Shown piece by piece: positions 26,664 to 33,872 of a DNA stretch of 64,000 nucleotides. This stretch comes from Erwinia tracheiphila (GTDB taxonomy: Bacteria > Pseudomonadota > Gammaproteobacteria > Enterobacterales > Enterobacteriaceae). Under the pieces are notes generated by a model. It did no database searches, was not told the DNA's origin, and was given only the letters and a program-made list of their open reading frames with translations. The translations under genes were made by a program, and so were the position numbers. The DNA is taken from assembly GCF_021365465.1 (NCBI RefSeq), contig NZ_CP089932.1:4526001-4590000 (forward strand), read 5' to 3'. Numbering within the stretch: position 1 is the first letter of the stretch; every line of letters begins with the position of its first letter.

Positions 26664-27177
26664 CTTCGAATAGCTCACTGAGGGATTTGGTCAGGTTGAT
26701 ACCAATGGTGCCGCTGTGCTCAGTTTTAACGTTGTCTTTAAACGCCTGCACCGTCACATGCTTGCCAAGCAGTTCGAGGTTCTTAACCTTGTCAGGCCAT
26801 TTAATCTTTTTGAGAAAGCCGGGGTCATCGCCTGACATCTCGGTTACATCCATTCCGGAGAGGGTTGTCCGCCATGTTTTTGGCCAGTCTTTAATTGGCT
26901 TCAGTTCGCCGTTAGGTAGGAGGATGTCCAGCACGTCCATCTGGTCTATTTCAACCAAGCGTTTGAGCACGTATGCGGCGTCTATGCCAACCTCTTCATT
27001 CCTCTCATCCTTCAACTCAGAGATGCGAGATTGAACCATGACATTTGATAACAGGCGACTTGCCTGCTCTTGGGCGGATTTAGCGCTGTAGCCCGCCCTG
27101 ATAGCTGCCTGTGTGGCGTTTAAATCTTTCAGGTACTCACGGGCAAACAGCTCTTGTTTGTCGGTGAGCTTTGCCAT
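26650..27177 (-). CDS. terminase small subunit
   Basis: A 175-residue TerS. The N-terminal KLTDKQELFAREYLKDLNAT and AAIRAGYSAKSAQEQASRLL form the helix-turn-helix typical of the terminase_2 family, which recognises the packaging site. A region with WRTTLSGMDV and a helical oligomerisation part follow. It overlaps terL by 14 bases. Confidence 0.9.
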   Translation of the reverse strand: MAKLTDKQELFAREYLKDLNATQAAIRAGYSAKSAQEQASRLLSNVMVQSRISELKDERNEEVGIDAAYVLKRLVEIDQMDVLDILLPNGELKPIKDWPKTWRTTLSGMDVTEMSGDDPGFLKKIKWPDKVKNLELLGKHVTVQAFKDNVKTEHSGTIGINLTKSLSELFEDDGN

Positions 27178-27178
27178 T

Positions 27179-27361
27179 TTAAATCTCTTTCATCACTGTG
27201 CTGATTGAATACTCATTAATACCGGAGAGGCTGTATCCAGCCCTACAGTCAACGCCCTGATTCATGAAATGTAGGTGGATAAATCCATCAGCAATTTTCG
27301 GCACTCTGTATGCGTTAATGACAATCACTCCTTCCTTGCCAGACGCTCTGTGAGTTACCAC
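27179..27361 (-). CDS. uncertain small protein
   Basis: A 60-residue frame opening with GTG at 27361 that ends one base before terS starts. I see no known domain (VIVINAYRVPKIADGFIHLH). It overlaps the truncated KilA-N gene by 47 bases, and the ribosome site is poor, so it may be the displaced remains of an older coding segment. Confidence 0.3.
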   Translation of the reverse strand: MVTHRASGKEGVIVINAYRVPKIADGFIHLHFMNQGVDCRAGYSLSGINEYSISTVMKEI

Positions 27362-27593
27362 CTCGAATCACTTTAAGTGATTGATTTTGCTCCAAAGGAC
27401 TTTTATGTCCTCTGGCATCAAGTGCGTATACAAACCGCTTTACTGAAGAGCTACGGATAAACTTGCCTGGCTTTTGTGATTCCGTTGCCTCGCCATTGAG
27501 CACAGCAGCAGCGTGCAAGTCGTTGAGGCAATAGCGCCCTTCACTGTCCACACGAACTGATACGCCGTTTACGATCACTGTTGGATATGTCAT
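27315..27593 (-). CDS. KilA-N domain protein, probably truncated
   Basis: A 92-residue protein that begins like a KilA-N DNA-binding protein (VIVNGVSVRVDSEGRYCLND, LHAAAVLNGEATESQKPGKF, SVKRFVYALDARG). Typical KilA-N domains are about 110 residues and are usually followed by a second domain, so this one stops inside the domain. It may be a remnant or a dominant-negative regulator. It stands directly upstream of the packaging genes. Confidence 0.65.
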   Translation of the reverse strand: MTYPTVIVNGVSVRVDSEGRYCLNDLHAAAVLNGEATESQKPGKFIRSSSVKRFVYALDARGHKSPLEQNQSLKVIRGGNSQSVWQGRSDCH

Positions 27594-27801
27594 TACGTAT
27601 ACCTTTTTAGAGATGAAGCCTGCCGAACAGGAAACCGGCCCGAAGAGACTCGCCAGTCATACCGGCGGCTTCCTCAGGCTTCATTCCTAAACAGGTTCTT
27701 CGGTGGGATGTTGCGCTTTCGGAGCGCTGGATTTACTGCATAAAAAAAGGCCGCCAACTGGCGACCTCTTGTGATACGAGCGTCTGTTCAGGCAGTAGTC
27801 G
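27594..27801 (-). terminator. intrinsic terminator and spacer before KilA-N gene
   Basis: On the minus strand GGTCGCCA-GT-TGGCGGCC (27746-27770) is followed by seven T residues and ends the lysis block. The rest of this segment has short inverted repeats (AAGCCTG/CAGGCTT) but no gene I can support; a 25-codon ATG frame near 27676 is too short to call. Confidence 0.75.
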
Positions 27802-27993
27802 TTACAACCGGGCTTCTGCTGGTTCAGGCGCTTTGCTGTCAGCATCTTCGTCAACAGCTTCCGGCAAGTCGGTGATTTCCAGAGATGGCGCGTTTTCGCT
27901 CAGGTACTTTGCCAGTACCGCTGATTTCAGGTCGTTGTGCTTATTAACCAGTGCAACGATTTCAGCAGATGTCAGGGAGATATTCAGTGACAT
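27802..27993 (-). CDS. small phage protein of unknown function
   Basis: A 63-residue acidic protein (SLNISLTSAEIVALVNKHND, then LAKYLSENAPSLEITDLPEA). The ribosome site AAGGAAAA supports the start. It is the last gene before a terminator in the lysis region. No family is recognised. Confidence 0.6.
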   Translation of the reverse strand: MSLNISLTSAEIVALVNKHNDLKSAVLAKYLSENAPSLEITDLPEAVDEDADSKAPEPAEARL

Positions 27994-28002
27994 GGGTTTT
28001 CC

Positions 28003-28281
28003 TTATTTGGATTTAGCGACCAGTTTCTTTGACAGGGCAACAATTTCATCCCATTCGGATTCAACGTCATGACCGATATTGACCAGTAGCGTTTTCACCT
28101 GCTCCAGAACGCTGTCATCGGATGTGACAGTGGTCGTGGTGGTCCCCGTGGGTGCTGGCTGCGCGGTGGGTTATACTGTTACCGGTTCTGCGGCTGCTGT
28201 GTTATCAGTGATGGGTTCGCTCACTTTCGTGTCCTCATGCTTTGTGGTGAGCCATAGCCAGACTCGTTTGATGATGTTCAT
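28003..28281 (-). pseudogene. small phage gene interrupted by a stop codon
   Basis: The frame from ATG 28281 reads MNIIKRVWLWLTTKHEDTKV, reaches EPVTV and then meets TAA at 28173-28171 (codon 37). The same frame continues with PTAQPAPTG, TVTSDDSVLEQVKTLLVNIG, HDVESEWDEIVALSKKLVAK to TAA at 28003, 92 codons in all. A single C-to-T change (CAA to TAA) would explain the break. Without it the protein would have a short hydrophobic N-terminus, a T-rich linker and an acidic helix. Function unknown. Confidence 0.7.
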
Positions 28282-28505
28282 TTGGGTGCTCCGCAAACGC
28301 GGGTGAAGGTATCGTTGTGCGTGTTTATTTCCCTGACGGTTCGGATGTCCATCAGTTCAGAATCTTTGCCGTAGGTGTAGATGGGGCCGAACAGCGTGCA
28401 GCCTGAATCAGCTATTACAGTGGGGCTATTGTCTGTTGAAGGGTGACTGGCGCAACTTTGAACGAGCATCGCTATCACTGAGAGAAGAATTATTCGCCTG
28501 AACAT
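28278..28505 (-). CDS. Rz1-like outer membrane spanin
   Basis: A 75-residue lipoprotein with the signal FRRIILLSVIAMLVQSC and a lipobox (LVQSC) around residue 18. It starts inside the Rz gene in another frame (80-base overlap), which is the hallmark of Rz/Rz1 pairs. It would span the periplasm with the inner spanin and fuse the membranes at lysis. Confidence 0.8.
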   Translation of the reverse strand: MFRRIILLSVIAMLVQSCASHPSTDNSPTVIADSGCTLFGPIYTYGKDSELMDIRTVREINTHNDTFTRVCGAPK

Positions 28506-28707
28506 CTTTCACCGCCTGAGTGTTTTGCTTCTGCTTTTCAGCGAGTGCGGCCACCTGAGCCGATTTAACCTCAGCAGCTTTCACATCAGCTTTCGCCTGT
28601 GTTTGTGTTGTGCCGATTTTTTTTCCGCCGATATACGCACTGGCGAGAGCGGCCACTACTGCCAGCCCGGCAAGAAAGTAATTCCACCAATCCATAATCA
28701 GGCTCAT
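28426..28707 (-). CDS. Rz-like inner membrane spanin
   Basis: A 93-residue protein with one N-terminal membrane segment (YFLAGLAVVAALASAYIGG, residues 10-28) and a coiled-coil periplasmic part (AKADVKAAEVKSAQVAALAE). This is the inner spanin layout. It overlaps the holin gene by 4 bases. Confidence 0.8.
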   Translation of the reverse strand: MSLIMDWWNYFLAGLAVVAALASAYIGGKKIGTTQTQAKADVKAAEVKSAQVAALAEKQKQNTQAVKDVQANNSSLSDSDARSKLRQSPFNRQ

Positions 28708-29048
28708 GGCTGTTGCTCCAGCTGGTCGCGCTGGTCTTTCAGTTTTGGTTGCCGTACGTACTGCGCCAGCACGGCCAGAACGACCAGCGTCGGGCTGATG
28801 AAACTGAGTATGTTAGGGGGAAGGATGCCTTTAATGTCCGGTGGCAAGACTGCCCAGGCGTGTAGCGCAGTATCCGGGAATGACTGAACGGTCGCACCGA
28901 TTGCCGCCCCGACTGAAGCCAGCCACACTGACCAGGTGCGAAACAGCAGCCGGGTGTGAGCCACAAATTCCAGTGATGTGTATTTGCGTACCAGCAACAG
29001 AACAATCACCAGCGCCAGCGAAATCAGGACGAAAAAAAAGAGGCTCAT
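28704..29048 (-). CDS. holin (DUF7940-like)
   Basis: A 114-residue membrane protein with about three membrane segments: residues 3-21 (LFFFVLISLALVIVLLLV), around 38-55, and around 80-98 (ILSFISPTLVVLAVLAQYV). TWSVWLASVGAAIGATVQSF matches phage holins of this type. It would form the pore that releases the lysozyme, with which it is coupled by a 4-base overlap. Confidence 0.75.
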   Translation of the reverse strand: MSLFFFVLISLALVIVLLLVRKYTSLEFVAHTRLLFRTWSVWLASVGAAIGATVQSFPDTALHAWAVLPPDIKGILPPNILSFISPTLVVLAVLAQYVRQPKLKDQRDQLEQQP

Positions 29049-29512
29049 ATCAGCCCCTTGTAAGCGTCGTATGTCCCCTGCCTCATTACGTCAGCCTGCC
29101 GTCTGGCCCTCACGGGCGTTTGCTTTGCCCAAAGGCTGTCAAGCATTGCGTTTGCAGCATCCGTGAAATTTCCCGCCGCGATAAGGCCAAGGGTATTTTT
29201 GAATGCAGCCAGGCCAGATACGCCCAGCTGGTAAGCCATGCTCTTCAGTACATCTGCCCGTGCCGGGTTACACTGCTTCAGCGCTGCACTGATGACTTCA
29301 TTTGCCTGCATCTTCGACGTGTAATCGTCCACAACTTCCTGTAACCAGAGGTCTGAAACCGCCCTGGAAATTGAGAACGTGTAGTTACTGATAGTGGCCC
29401 CTTTAGGACCAATCAGAAATCCAATCCCCACAGTCGGGAATCCTTCAGAGTCGATATAAGGATTTGAACGAAATCCTTCCTCAAAATTTAGTATCTGAAT
29501 AATCTGGCTCAT
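29045..29512 (-). CDS. T4-type lysozyme (endolysin)
   Basis: A 155-residue glycoside hydrolase 24 muramidase. The catalytic triad pattern E-8x-D-5x-T is visible at the N-terminus: FEEGFRSNPYIDSEGFPTVG. The rest (NPARADVLKSMAYQLGVSGL; SLWAKQTPVRARRQADVMRQ) fits T4 lysozyme. No signal-arrest segment is seen, so it should need the holin for export. Confidence 0.92.
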   Translation of the reverse strand: MSQIIQILNFEEGFRSNPYIDSEGFPTVGIGFLIGPKGATISNYTFSISRAVSDLWLQEVVDDYTSKMQANEVISAALKQCNPARADVLKSMAYQLGVSGLAAFKNTLGLIAAGNFTDAANAMLDSLWAKQTPVRARRQADVMRQGTYDAYKGLI

Positions 29513-29811
29513 TTTTTATCATCCTCTGCTACTGCCTGTTTAACCGCATCAGCGGTCTTATCTGCCGTCTGGTCGGGCAGAACGTTTAGTTTCTGCTGCA
29601 TTGCTGATACTTTGCCGGACAGTGCGTCCACCGTTTTATCGCGTCGGTTTGCAGCGTCCTGATAATCACGCCTGATCTCTTCGACGCGTTGATTGGAACG
29701 CTCACTGACGTAAACGAACATGATTGTCATCGCCACGCAGATCATGCTCAGGATCAGCATGAGAATACCGATGTAAATAGTTCGCCTCTGTAAGGCCTGG
29801 GTGTTTTTCAT
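29509..29811 (-). CDS. single-pass membrane protein, lysis cluster
   Basis: A 100-residue protein with one membrane segment at residues 11-33 (IYIGILMLILSMICVAMTIM) and a long helical tail rich in Q, D and K. The layout would suit an antiholin or an accessory spanin, but no family is recognised. It overlaps the lysozyme gene by 4 bases. Confidence 0.6.
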   Translation of the reverse strand: MKNTQALQRRTIYIGILMLILSMICVAMTIMFVYVSERSNQRVEEIRRDYQDAANRRDKTVDALSGKVSAMQQKLNVLPDQTADKTADAVKQAVAEDDKK

Positions 29812-30179
29812 TTTCCGTCTCCGAGCTTGCCAATAAGCCCGTTCACTTCAGAACGGAAGCGCTCATCGAGATTTGCTCCTGACATTGCCAGCATCACGCG
29901 AAGTGCGTTTTTGATGACCTTCAAATCAGTCTCAAGAGCAGATATTCGAATGATGTTCTCGTCATGGCGGGCGCGCAGCTCGTCGTTTTGCTCACGGAGC
30001 AGCGCGTTATCAGATTTGAGCTGTGAAACCTGGTCTTTGTAACCAGTAATAATTTCGCCGGTGGCTTTATTACCAGTGACGATATTTGCTAACCCTGATA
30101 CCAGTGGACGCCAGAAAAGCGCCACCGCGCCAGCGCCGAAAACAATCGCGCCGATACTGGTTATTAAGCTGTCATTCAT
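29808..30179 (-). CDS. membrane-anchored coiled-coil protein, lysis cluster
   Basis: A 123-residue protein with a membrane segment at residues 4-22 (SLITSIGAIVFGAGAVALFW) and a coiled coil from about 45 to 95 (QVSQLKSDNALLREQNDELR). GGAG 7 bases before the ATG at 30179 fixes the start; the longer frame to 30344 runs over a terminator and a tRNA-like element. A holin or antiholin role is possible from position only. Confidence 0.62.
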   Translation of the reverse strand: MNDSLITSIGAIVFGAGAVALFWRPLVSGLANIVTGNKATGEIITGYKDQVSQLKSDNALLREQNDELRARHDENIIRISALETDLKVIKNALRVMLAMSGANLDERFRSEVNGLIGKLGDGK

Positions 30180-30283
30180 GGGCCGTCTCCGGCAGTCCCG
30201 GCGATACCGGCTGTATGCCGTGTGAATAAAAAGCGCCGTCCCGACTACAGGAAAGAGGATTTGATAGTGAATCGGGAGGCGCA

Positions 30284-30312
30284 AAAGAAAAGGCCCACCG
30301 AAGTGAGCCTTG
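30284..30312 (-). terminator. intrinsic terminator
   Basis: On the minus strand AGGCTCAC-TTCG-GTGGGCCT is followed by TTTCTTTT. The stable UUCG loop and T-run make it a good terminator. It directly follows the tRNA-like sequence at 30318-30351. Confidence 0.8.
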
Positions 30313-30317
30313 AAAAT

Positions 30318-30351
30318 TGGTGGAAACCGCTGGAATCGAACCATCTACGCC
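30318..30351 (-). other. tRNA 3'-half-like sequence
   Basis: On the minus strand the sequence carries GATGG-TTCGATT-CCAGC, which has the universal T-loop and four of five possible T-stem pairs, then GGTTTCC, A and CCA, exactly as a tRNA 3' end with encoded CCA. I could not find a matching 5' acceptor (GGAAACC) or anticodon arm upstream, so it is probably a decayed phage tRNA. Some lambdoid phages keep tRNA genes between Q and the lysis genes, which is where this lies. Confidence 0.35.
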
Positions 30352-30516
30352 AGTGTTCCAGTATTGGGTTGCGGCGGCCTTTCTGTCCTCAGTCTTTCAA
30401 CCTCTCACCATATCGGGCAGTCTGTGATTCGACATTCAACACAAAAAAAAGCGCAATTAACGTCTCTATAGCGCCCGAAAGCACCCGCTAATTACTCTTG
30501 CCGTTGTGTAGAAACG

Positions 30517-30546
30517 AAAAAGCCCCAGCGGTTAGGCTGAGGCTTG
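30517..30546 (-). terminator. terminator after BRO-N antirepressor gene
   Basis: On the minus strand GCCTCAGC-CTAAC-CGCTGGGGC is followed by TTTTTC. It ends transcription of the antirepressor gene at 30618-31370. Confidence 0.75.
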
Positions 30547-30617
30547 CGATTCGGTAAGCATCATGACGTTGTTGTCACCCTTACCATGATATTCGGTTTT
30601 TTACGTACGTAAACTGT

Positions 30618-31370
30618 TTAATTGCGATTAATTAAACTTTTTACACCGTGTTCGCTGAGTTTATCCAGCATCAGCAGTCCTTCACTCTCCTGCTCTTGAA
30701 ATTCGAGCATCTGGCATTTCATTTTCTCGATTAACGGCTCCATGTTTCCACGGCGTCTTACCACAGTCCGGATCACTTCTTTCTCGAAGTCATAGACTGC
30801 TGAGTTGAAGGCCGTCGTAATTTTCAGCATGCGGCGACATTCCTCGCCCAGCGCTGGCAGGTCGTTAACTGAGAATGGTTGCGGTGATGGTGTTGCCGTG
30901 GCTGCACGCAGACAGTGCCATACGCCATGGTTCCAAGCTTCTTTAAATTTCATGCCGTTAGTCATCAGCCAGATCAGACGGGTAAGATTAGCCATATCTT
31001 TTGGTGATAGCGGTTCAGAGGGGGCTGGTTTCTCATAACGTCCTGTCTTGCGGATCGCTGGAAGTACTTCGTTGAATACCCAATCCTGGAATTGTTTGGC
31101 TTCTGGTTTGTTGCTGCGGAAGATCACGCGGTAGAGGTTGGGTTCGTTGACGAATGATAATTGGCGATTTTGCCCGCCAGACCTGATATAGATTTTTTCT
31201 ACACCAACCTTATCTAACTGTTTTGAGAGTAAATCATTAGAGTTTTTTATGCCAAGAATATCGCATACATCTTTGAGACAGAACCATGGTTCATTATTGA
31301 TTATTTCAATGCGTACATCGTGAGATTCTTGGAAAGTGAAAGAGACTGGCTTGATAGCTGATGCGGTCAT
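30618..31370 (-). CDS. BRO-N family antirepressor
   Basis: A 250-residue protein. Residues 10-105 form the BRO-N (Bro-like) domain: PWFCLKDVCDILGIKNSNDL, LSFVNEPNLYRVIFRSNKPE and FQDWVFNEVLPAIRKTGRYE. The rest is helical. GGAGG lies 5 bases before the ATG at 31370. A C4-like antisense RNA element stands upstream on the same strand, as it does before antirepressor genes of P1-type systems, and the ribosome-binding region carries sequence complementary to it. The expected role is to inactivate the prophage repressor. Confidence 0.87.
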   Translation of the reverse strand: MTASAIKPVSFTFQESHDVRIEIINNEPWFCLKDVCDILGIKNSNDLLSKQLDKVGVEKIYIRSGGQNRQLSFVNEPNLYRVIFRSNKPEAKQFQDWVFNEVLPAIRKTGRYEKPAPSEPLSPKDMANLTRLIWLMTNGMKFKEAWNHGVWHCLRAATATPSPQPFSVNDLPALGEECRRMLKITTAFNSAVYDFEKEVIRTVVRRRGNMEPLIEKMKCQMLEFQEQESEGLLMLDKLSEHGVKSLINRN

Positions 31371-31697
31371 GATGACCTCCGTTACATTTTTAGTGATGAC
31401 CACCAGTTAGTAGCTGGTGACCGGGTGTCAACTGGAGCATGTAACGTAGCTCCGGGCATATTCCCCTCGCGGGTATTGTATTACGCCTCTCCACCCGGCC
31501 TTTGTTCGGATGTGTTTATGCCATATTGCAGGCATAAAAAAGCCGCAAAGCTATCGGGTGCGGATGCCCGCGTTACATTTCCAGTAACGTCAGTATGCGA
31601 TAGCTTTTGCGGGATTGTCAAACACAGCAGATGGATTGGGCGCTTAAGGTCATAAACATCACAACGAATGGCGGGATTTTACTCCCGCCTGTCGCTC
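31371..31697 (-). ncRNA. C4-like antisense RNA and leader of antirepressor gene
   Basis: The structured part lies at about 31536-31613. Read on the minus strand, arms CCCGCAAAAGCTATCG and CGATAGCTTTGCGGC form a long basal stem followed by six T residues. Inside is a hairpin CGTTAC-TGGAAAT-GTAACG. The AAATGTAACG of this hairpin recurs at 31378-31387, just before the ribosome site of the antirepressor gene, so the ACGTTAC strand of the RNA can pair with that leader. This is the logic of the C4 RNA of P1/P7. The 3' end of the hok transcript also falls here (hairpin GGCGGGA/TCCCGCC at 31668-31687). Confidence 0.6.
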
Positions 31698-31847
31698 TTA
31701 CTTAGGTTCGTAATCCATGAAAGCAGCAACCTCCGTGTGGCCGGTTCGGATTCGAACCTCACAGAGGTCTTTCCTCGTTACCAGTATGACGGCTACTGCC
31801 GCCGCTATCACGATAGTGGCGATAAGTATCGCCGTTTGCTGTTTCAT
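31698..31847 (-). CDS. Hok/Gef-family toxin
   Basis: A 49-residue membrane toxin: KQQTAILIATIVIAAAVAVI is the membrane anchor, LVTRKDLCEVRIRTGHTEVA and AFMDYEPK are the signature of HokC/HokD-type proteins. AAGGAG precedes the ATG at 31847. Hok proteins depolarise the inner membrane and are held silent by a cis-encoded antisense RNA. It lies between Q and the antirepressor/lysis genes on the late strand. Confidence 0.9.
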   Translation of the reverse strand: MKQQTAILIATIVIAAAVAVILVTRKDLCEVRIRTGHTEVAAFMDYEPK

Positions 31848-32029
31848 GGTTAGCTCCTTGCCTTTCGGCTGGTAAGAGGCTAACATCTGAATTGTGGGAT
31901 TCATGCGTTGGCCTCGGTTGATTTAAACGTCAATCGGGGCTTTCGTCTTTCTGAACTCCTGCTTTCGCCTGAGACCAGAAAGCCTCAAGCACCCGTCCGA
32001 ATAGTATAATTGTCACAGAGACTTATCAA
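31848..32029 (-). promoter_or_regulatory. hok promoter and regulatory leader
   Basis: On the minus strand TTGATA (32029-32024), 17 bp, TACTAT (32006-32001) form a good promoter overlapping the end of Q. The transcript would begin near GGTGCTTGAGGCTTTCTGG, which closely resembles the conserved 5' end of hok mRNAs; the matching CAGAAAGACGAAAGCCCCG segment follows. These parts form the stable leader and the antisense (Sok) target in hok loci. A separate mok frame is not open. The promoter may also act as a late phage promoter; I cannot separate these. Confidence 0.6.
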
Positions 32030-32415
32030 GTTGCCACCTCCCGCCTGACGTATTTATCCATTTCGAGTTTTATTTCTAACGCCATGATGTAACCATCAAT
32101 GACCCCTTCGGCATTCTGTAGCTTCTTGCCAATATGACCGTCAGAACAGTGATGCTCACTCGCCAGTTGCATAAACGTTTTCCCGAACACGTAATAATCA
32201 AACAGCAGGTTGTGCGCTACGGGATGCTTACTGAGCAGCCCTGCCATGATGTTAGAAATAATCACTCCGTCATCGTCGCAGCACTGGACACGGCTTTTGA
32301 CCTTTGACGGAATGAGACCTGAGAAACCAGCCGCTACGGAAGGCCAGCAGACATCCTCCTGATTATCAGCCGCCCATGCCCCCCAACGCTCTAAAACCTG
32401 CTGAATGTCTCTCAT
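32026..32415 (-). CDS. late antiterminator Q
   Basis: A 129-residue protein of the phage antitermination Q family: [60 protein letters not shown] are typical. It lets RNA polymerase pass terminators and so turns on lysis, packaging and tail genes. Several intrinsic terminators inside the late region (9145, 23088, 27745, 30284, 30517) fit this need. GAGGAAAAAG precedes the ATG. Confidence 0.87.
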   Translation of the reverse strand: MRDIQQVLERWGAWAADNQEDVCWPSVAAGFSGLIPSKVKSRVQCCDDDGVIISNIMAGLLSKHPVAHNLLFDYYVFGKTFMQLASEHHCSDGHIGKKLQNAEGVIDGYIMALEIKLEMDKYVRREVAT

Positions 32416-32612
32416 CGCTTTTTCCTCTTTGGCTGCAAATCCCAGGATTGTCAGTGTGCTGACTGTATAACGGGGATGATCGGACGGAAGTGACTGAGGA
32501 TTTTGGTTAGCCAGGTCACGATTTATTGCCTATGAACAGTAAGTAAATCAGCATAAGAGGCTATCCGGCCTTATTGCAGTCAGAGCTGCGGGCCACTATG
32601 AGATTCGAAGAC

Positions 32613-33071
32613 TCACTCCTTATTCCTCCGGCGAGCTTTAGGTTCAGCGCCGCATTCAGGTTTAGTGAGAACTTCACGCAGCTGCACACCGTTACCGACT
32701 GCCCAGGCCGTTGAGTATTCGATAAGGCTGGTCATGCGCTTGATTCCCATTTTCGCGGTCGATTCCCGGATGTTGCAAAACTCACCCTCAAGTCCAGCAA
32801 CAACTTCTGCCCCAAGACCGGTCGCTACTGCATGGCCGGAAACGAACAAAGTTTTCCATTGCACCAGATTTCGCGGCTTCTCCATCCACAGGCATTGCTT
32901 GGCCACGTCGCCACACAGCGCATGAAACATGCTGTTCTGAAGGAGTGAGCGGTCAAAGTCGGTAATGCGTACTGTGAGGGGGTGGTGGTCATTCAGGGGA
33001 AGTTTATTGATTGCTTCTATCAGGTTTCGTCGTACCTGCTCATTTCTGAGGAAGAACGTTTGTTTCTCCAT
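32613..33071 (-). CDS. ninB: recombination protein NinB
   Basis: A 152-residue NinB (Orf). KQTFFLRNEQVRRNLIEAIN, HPLTVRITDFDRSLLQNSMF, HALCGDVAKQ and SVGHAVATGLG-like residues match the family. In lambda this protein binds single-stranded DNA and can replace RecFOR. It stands in the nin region between replication genes and Q. About 200 bp between it and Q hold no gene I can support. Confidence 0.88.
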   Translation of the reverse strand: MEKQTFFLRNEQVRRNLIEAINKLPLNDHHPLTVRITDFDRSLLQNSMFHALCGDVAKQCLWMEKPRNLVQWKTLFVSGHAVATGLGAEVVAGLEGEFCNIRESTAKMGIKRMTSLIEYSTAWAVGNGVQLREVLTKPECGAEPKARRRNKE

Positions 33072-33282
33072 CGATTACCTCTTTAAGTTGCCGGGTAATT
33101 GCCTGTAGCAAATCCTCAACAGCCCATACCGCACTGTCGGAAAATGCGTTTTTACCGCGTTCAATCCTCAGTACCGCCTGTTTGCAATTAGTGGCGTTAA
33201 TGTAGGCATTACATATCTGATTGAAATCACGCTTTGAGATAGTTACGGTTTTAGACCTGAGAGGGATTATTTTGGCTGTCAC
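33040..33282 (-). CDS. nin-region protein of unknown function
   Basis: An 80-residue protein starting with GTG, which overlaps the upstream stop as GTGA. It begins TAKIIPLRSKTVTISKRDFN and contains a short helix with VWAVEDLLQAITRQLKEVID. It overlaps ninB by 32 bases. No family is recognised. Confidence 0.6.
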   Translation of the reverse strand: MTAKIIPLRSKTVTISKRDFNQICNAYINATNCKQAVLRIERGKNAFSDSAVWAVEDLLQAITRQLKEVIDGETNVLPQK

Positions 33283-33551
33283 TCATCCTCCTTAACGGAT
33301 ATACCTGCCTTTCTGATTAATCGGGCAACTTCAGTTTTCCAGATAGCCCATTCGCCACTATCATTTGGTGAGAACTGATCAAAATCATAGAGATCAATCA
33401 CCAGTGAGGCTCTACTGGCCCTCCACGCTTCCCACTGCCTTTGCTTTAGCCTATTGATGGATATCAACCCCAACCCTTGAGCTTTCATTGCTTTCTGCCG
33501 GGGCTCAAACCAACACTCAAAAGCCTGCCGCTCCAGCTCATCGTTGGTCAT
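33279..33551 (-). CDS. nin-region protein of unknown function
   Basis: A 90-residue protein: TNDELERQAFECWFEPRQKA, then RLKQRQWEAWRASRASLVID. The ATG at 33551 overlaps the stop of the lipoprotein gene (ATGA). Similar short tryptophan-rich proteins occur in early regions of enterobacterial phages, but I cannot name a function. Confidence 0.62.
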   Translation of the reverse strand: MTNDELERQAFECWFEPRQKAMKAQGLGLISINRLKQRQWEAWRASRASLVIDLYDFDQFSPNDSGEWAIWKTEVARLIRKAGISVKEDE

Positions 33552-33817
33552 GATCCACCCCCGCACTTAGTAGTTATCACATCGTCGTAATATGTGGCCT
33601 GGTGCTTGCCACTCCTCGCTGTATAACTGCTGCCTGTCTGGCCTGGGCAATTTGTGAAATAGATATTTCGCCCGCCATCCGCAAATCTGTACACGCTACA
33701 GCCATCCACAGTAAAAAGTTTGCCAACCTTAAAATCTGAGCCAACCATCTGCACTGACTCAGGGTCTTTATCGCAACCCGCCAGTAAAAAAGCAGCGATT
33801 AAAAATACTCGTCTCAT
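33548..33817 (-). CDS. small lipoprotein (DUF4884-like)
   Basis: An 89-residue protein with a lipoprotein signal (RRVFLIAAFLLAGC; lipid on C14 or nearby) and a mature part with two more cysteine positions (DGCSVYRFADGGRNIYFTNC). This resembles small prophage lipoproteins of the DUF4884 type. The start at 33817 has a GGGAGG site; the longer upstream frame has no signal peptide at its start. Exclusion of other phages is a possible but unproven role. Confidence 0.72.
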   Translation of the reverse strand: MRRVFLIAAFLLAGCDKDPESVQMVGSDFKVGKLFTVDGCSVYRFADGGRNIYFTNCPGQTGSSYTARSGKHQATYYDDVITTKCGGGS

Positions 33818-33872
33818 CACTCCCTCCCCGCCCTGATCCAAAAAACAAGGGCCGCTATGGAAAGCAGCCCGT

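Noticed and set aside
30180..30344. Longer start for the membrane protein ending at 29808
   Set aside because: The extension runs through a terminator and the tRNA-like element and has no ribosome site; GGAG before 30179 fixes the start.
30318..30420. Complete tRNA gene
   Set aside because: Only the T-arm and 3' acceptor half can be built; no 5' acceptor strand or 7-base anticodon loop with a 5-bp stem was found.
31848..31904. Separate mok leader peptide for hok
   Set aside because: The ATG at 31904 is in the same frame as hok, while Mok is read in another frame in known loci; the other frame stops at once. I treat it as leader only.
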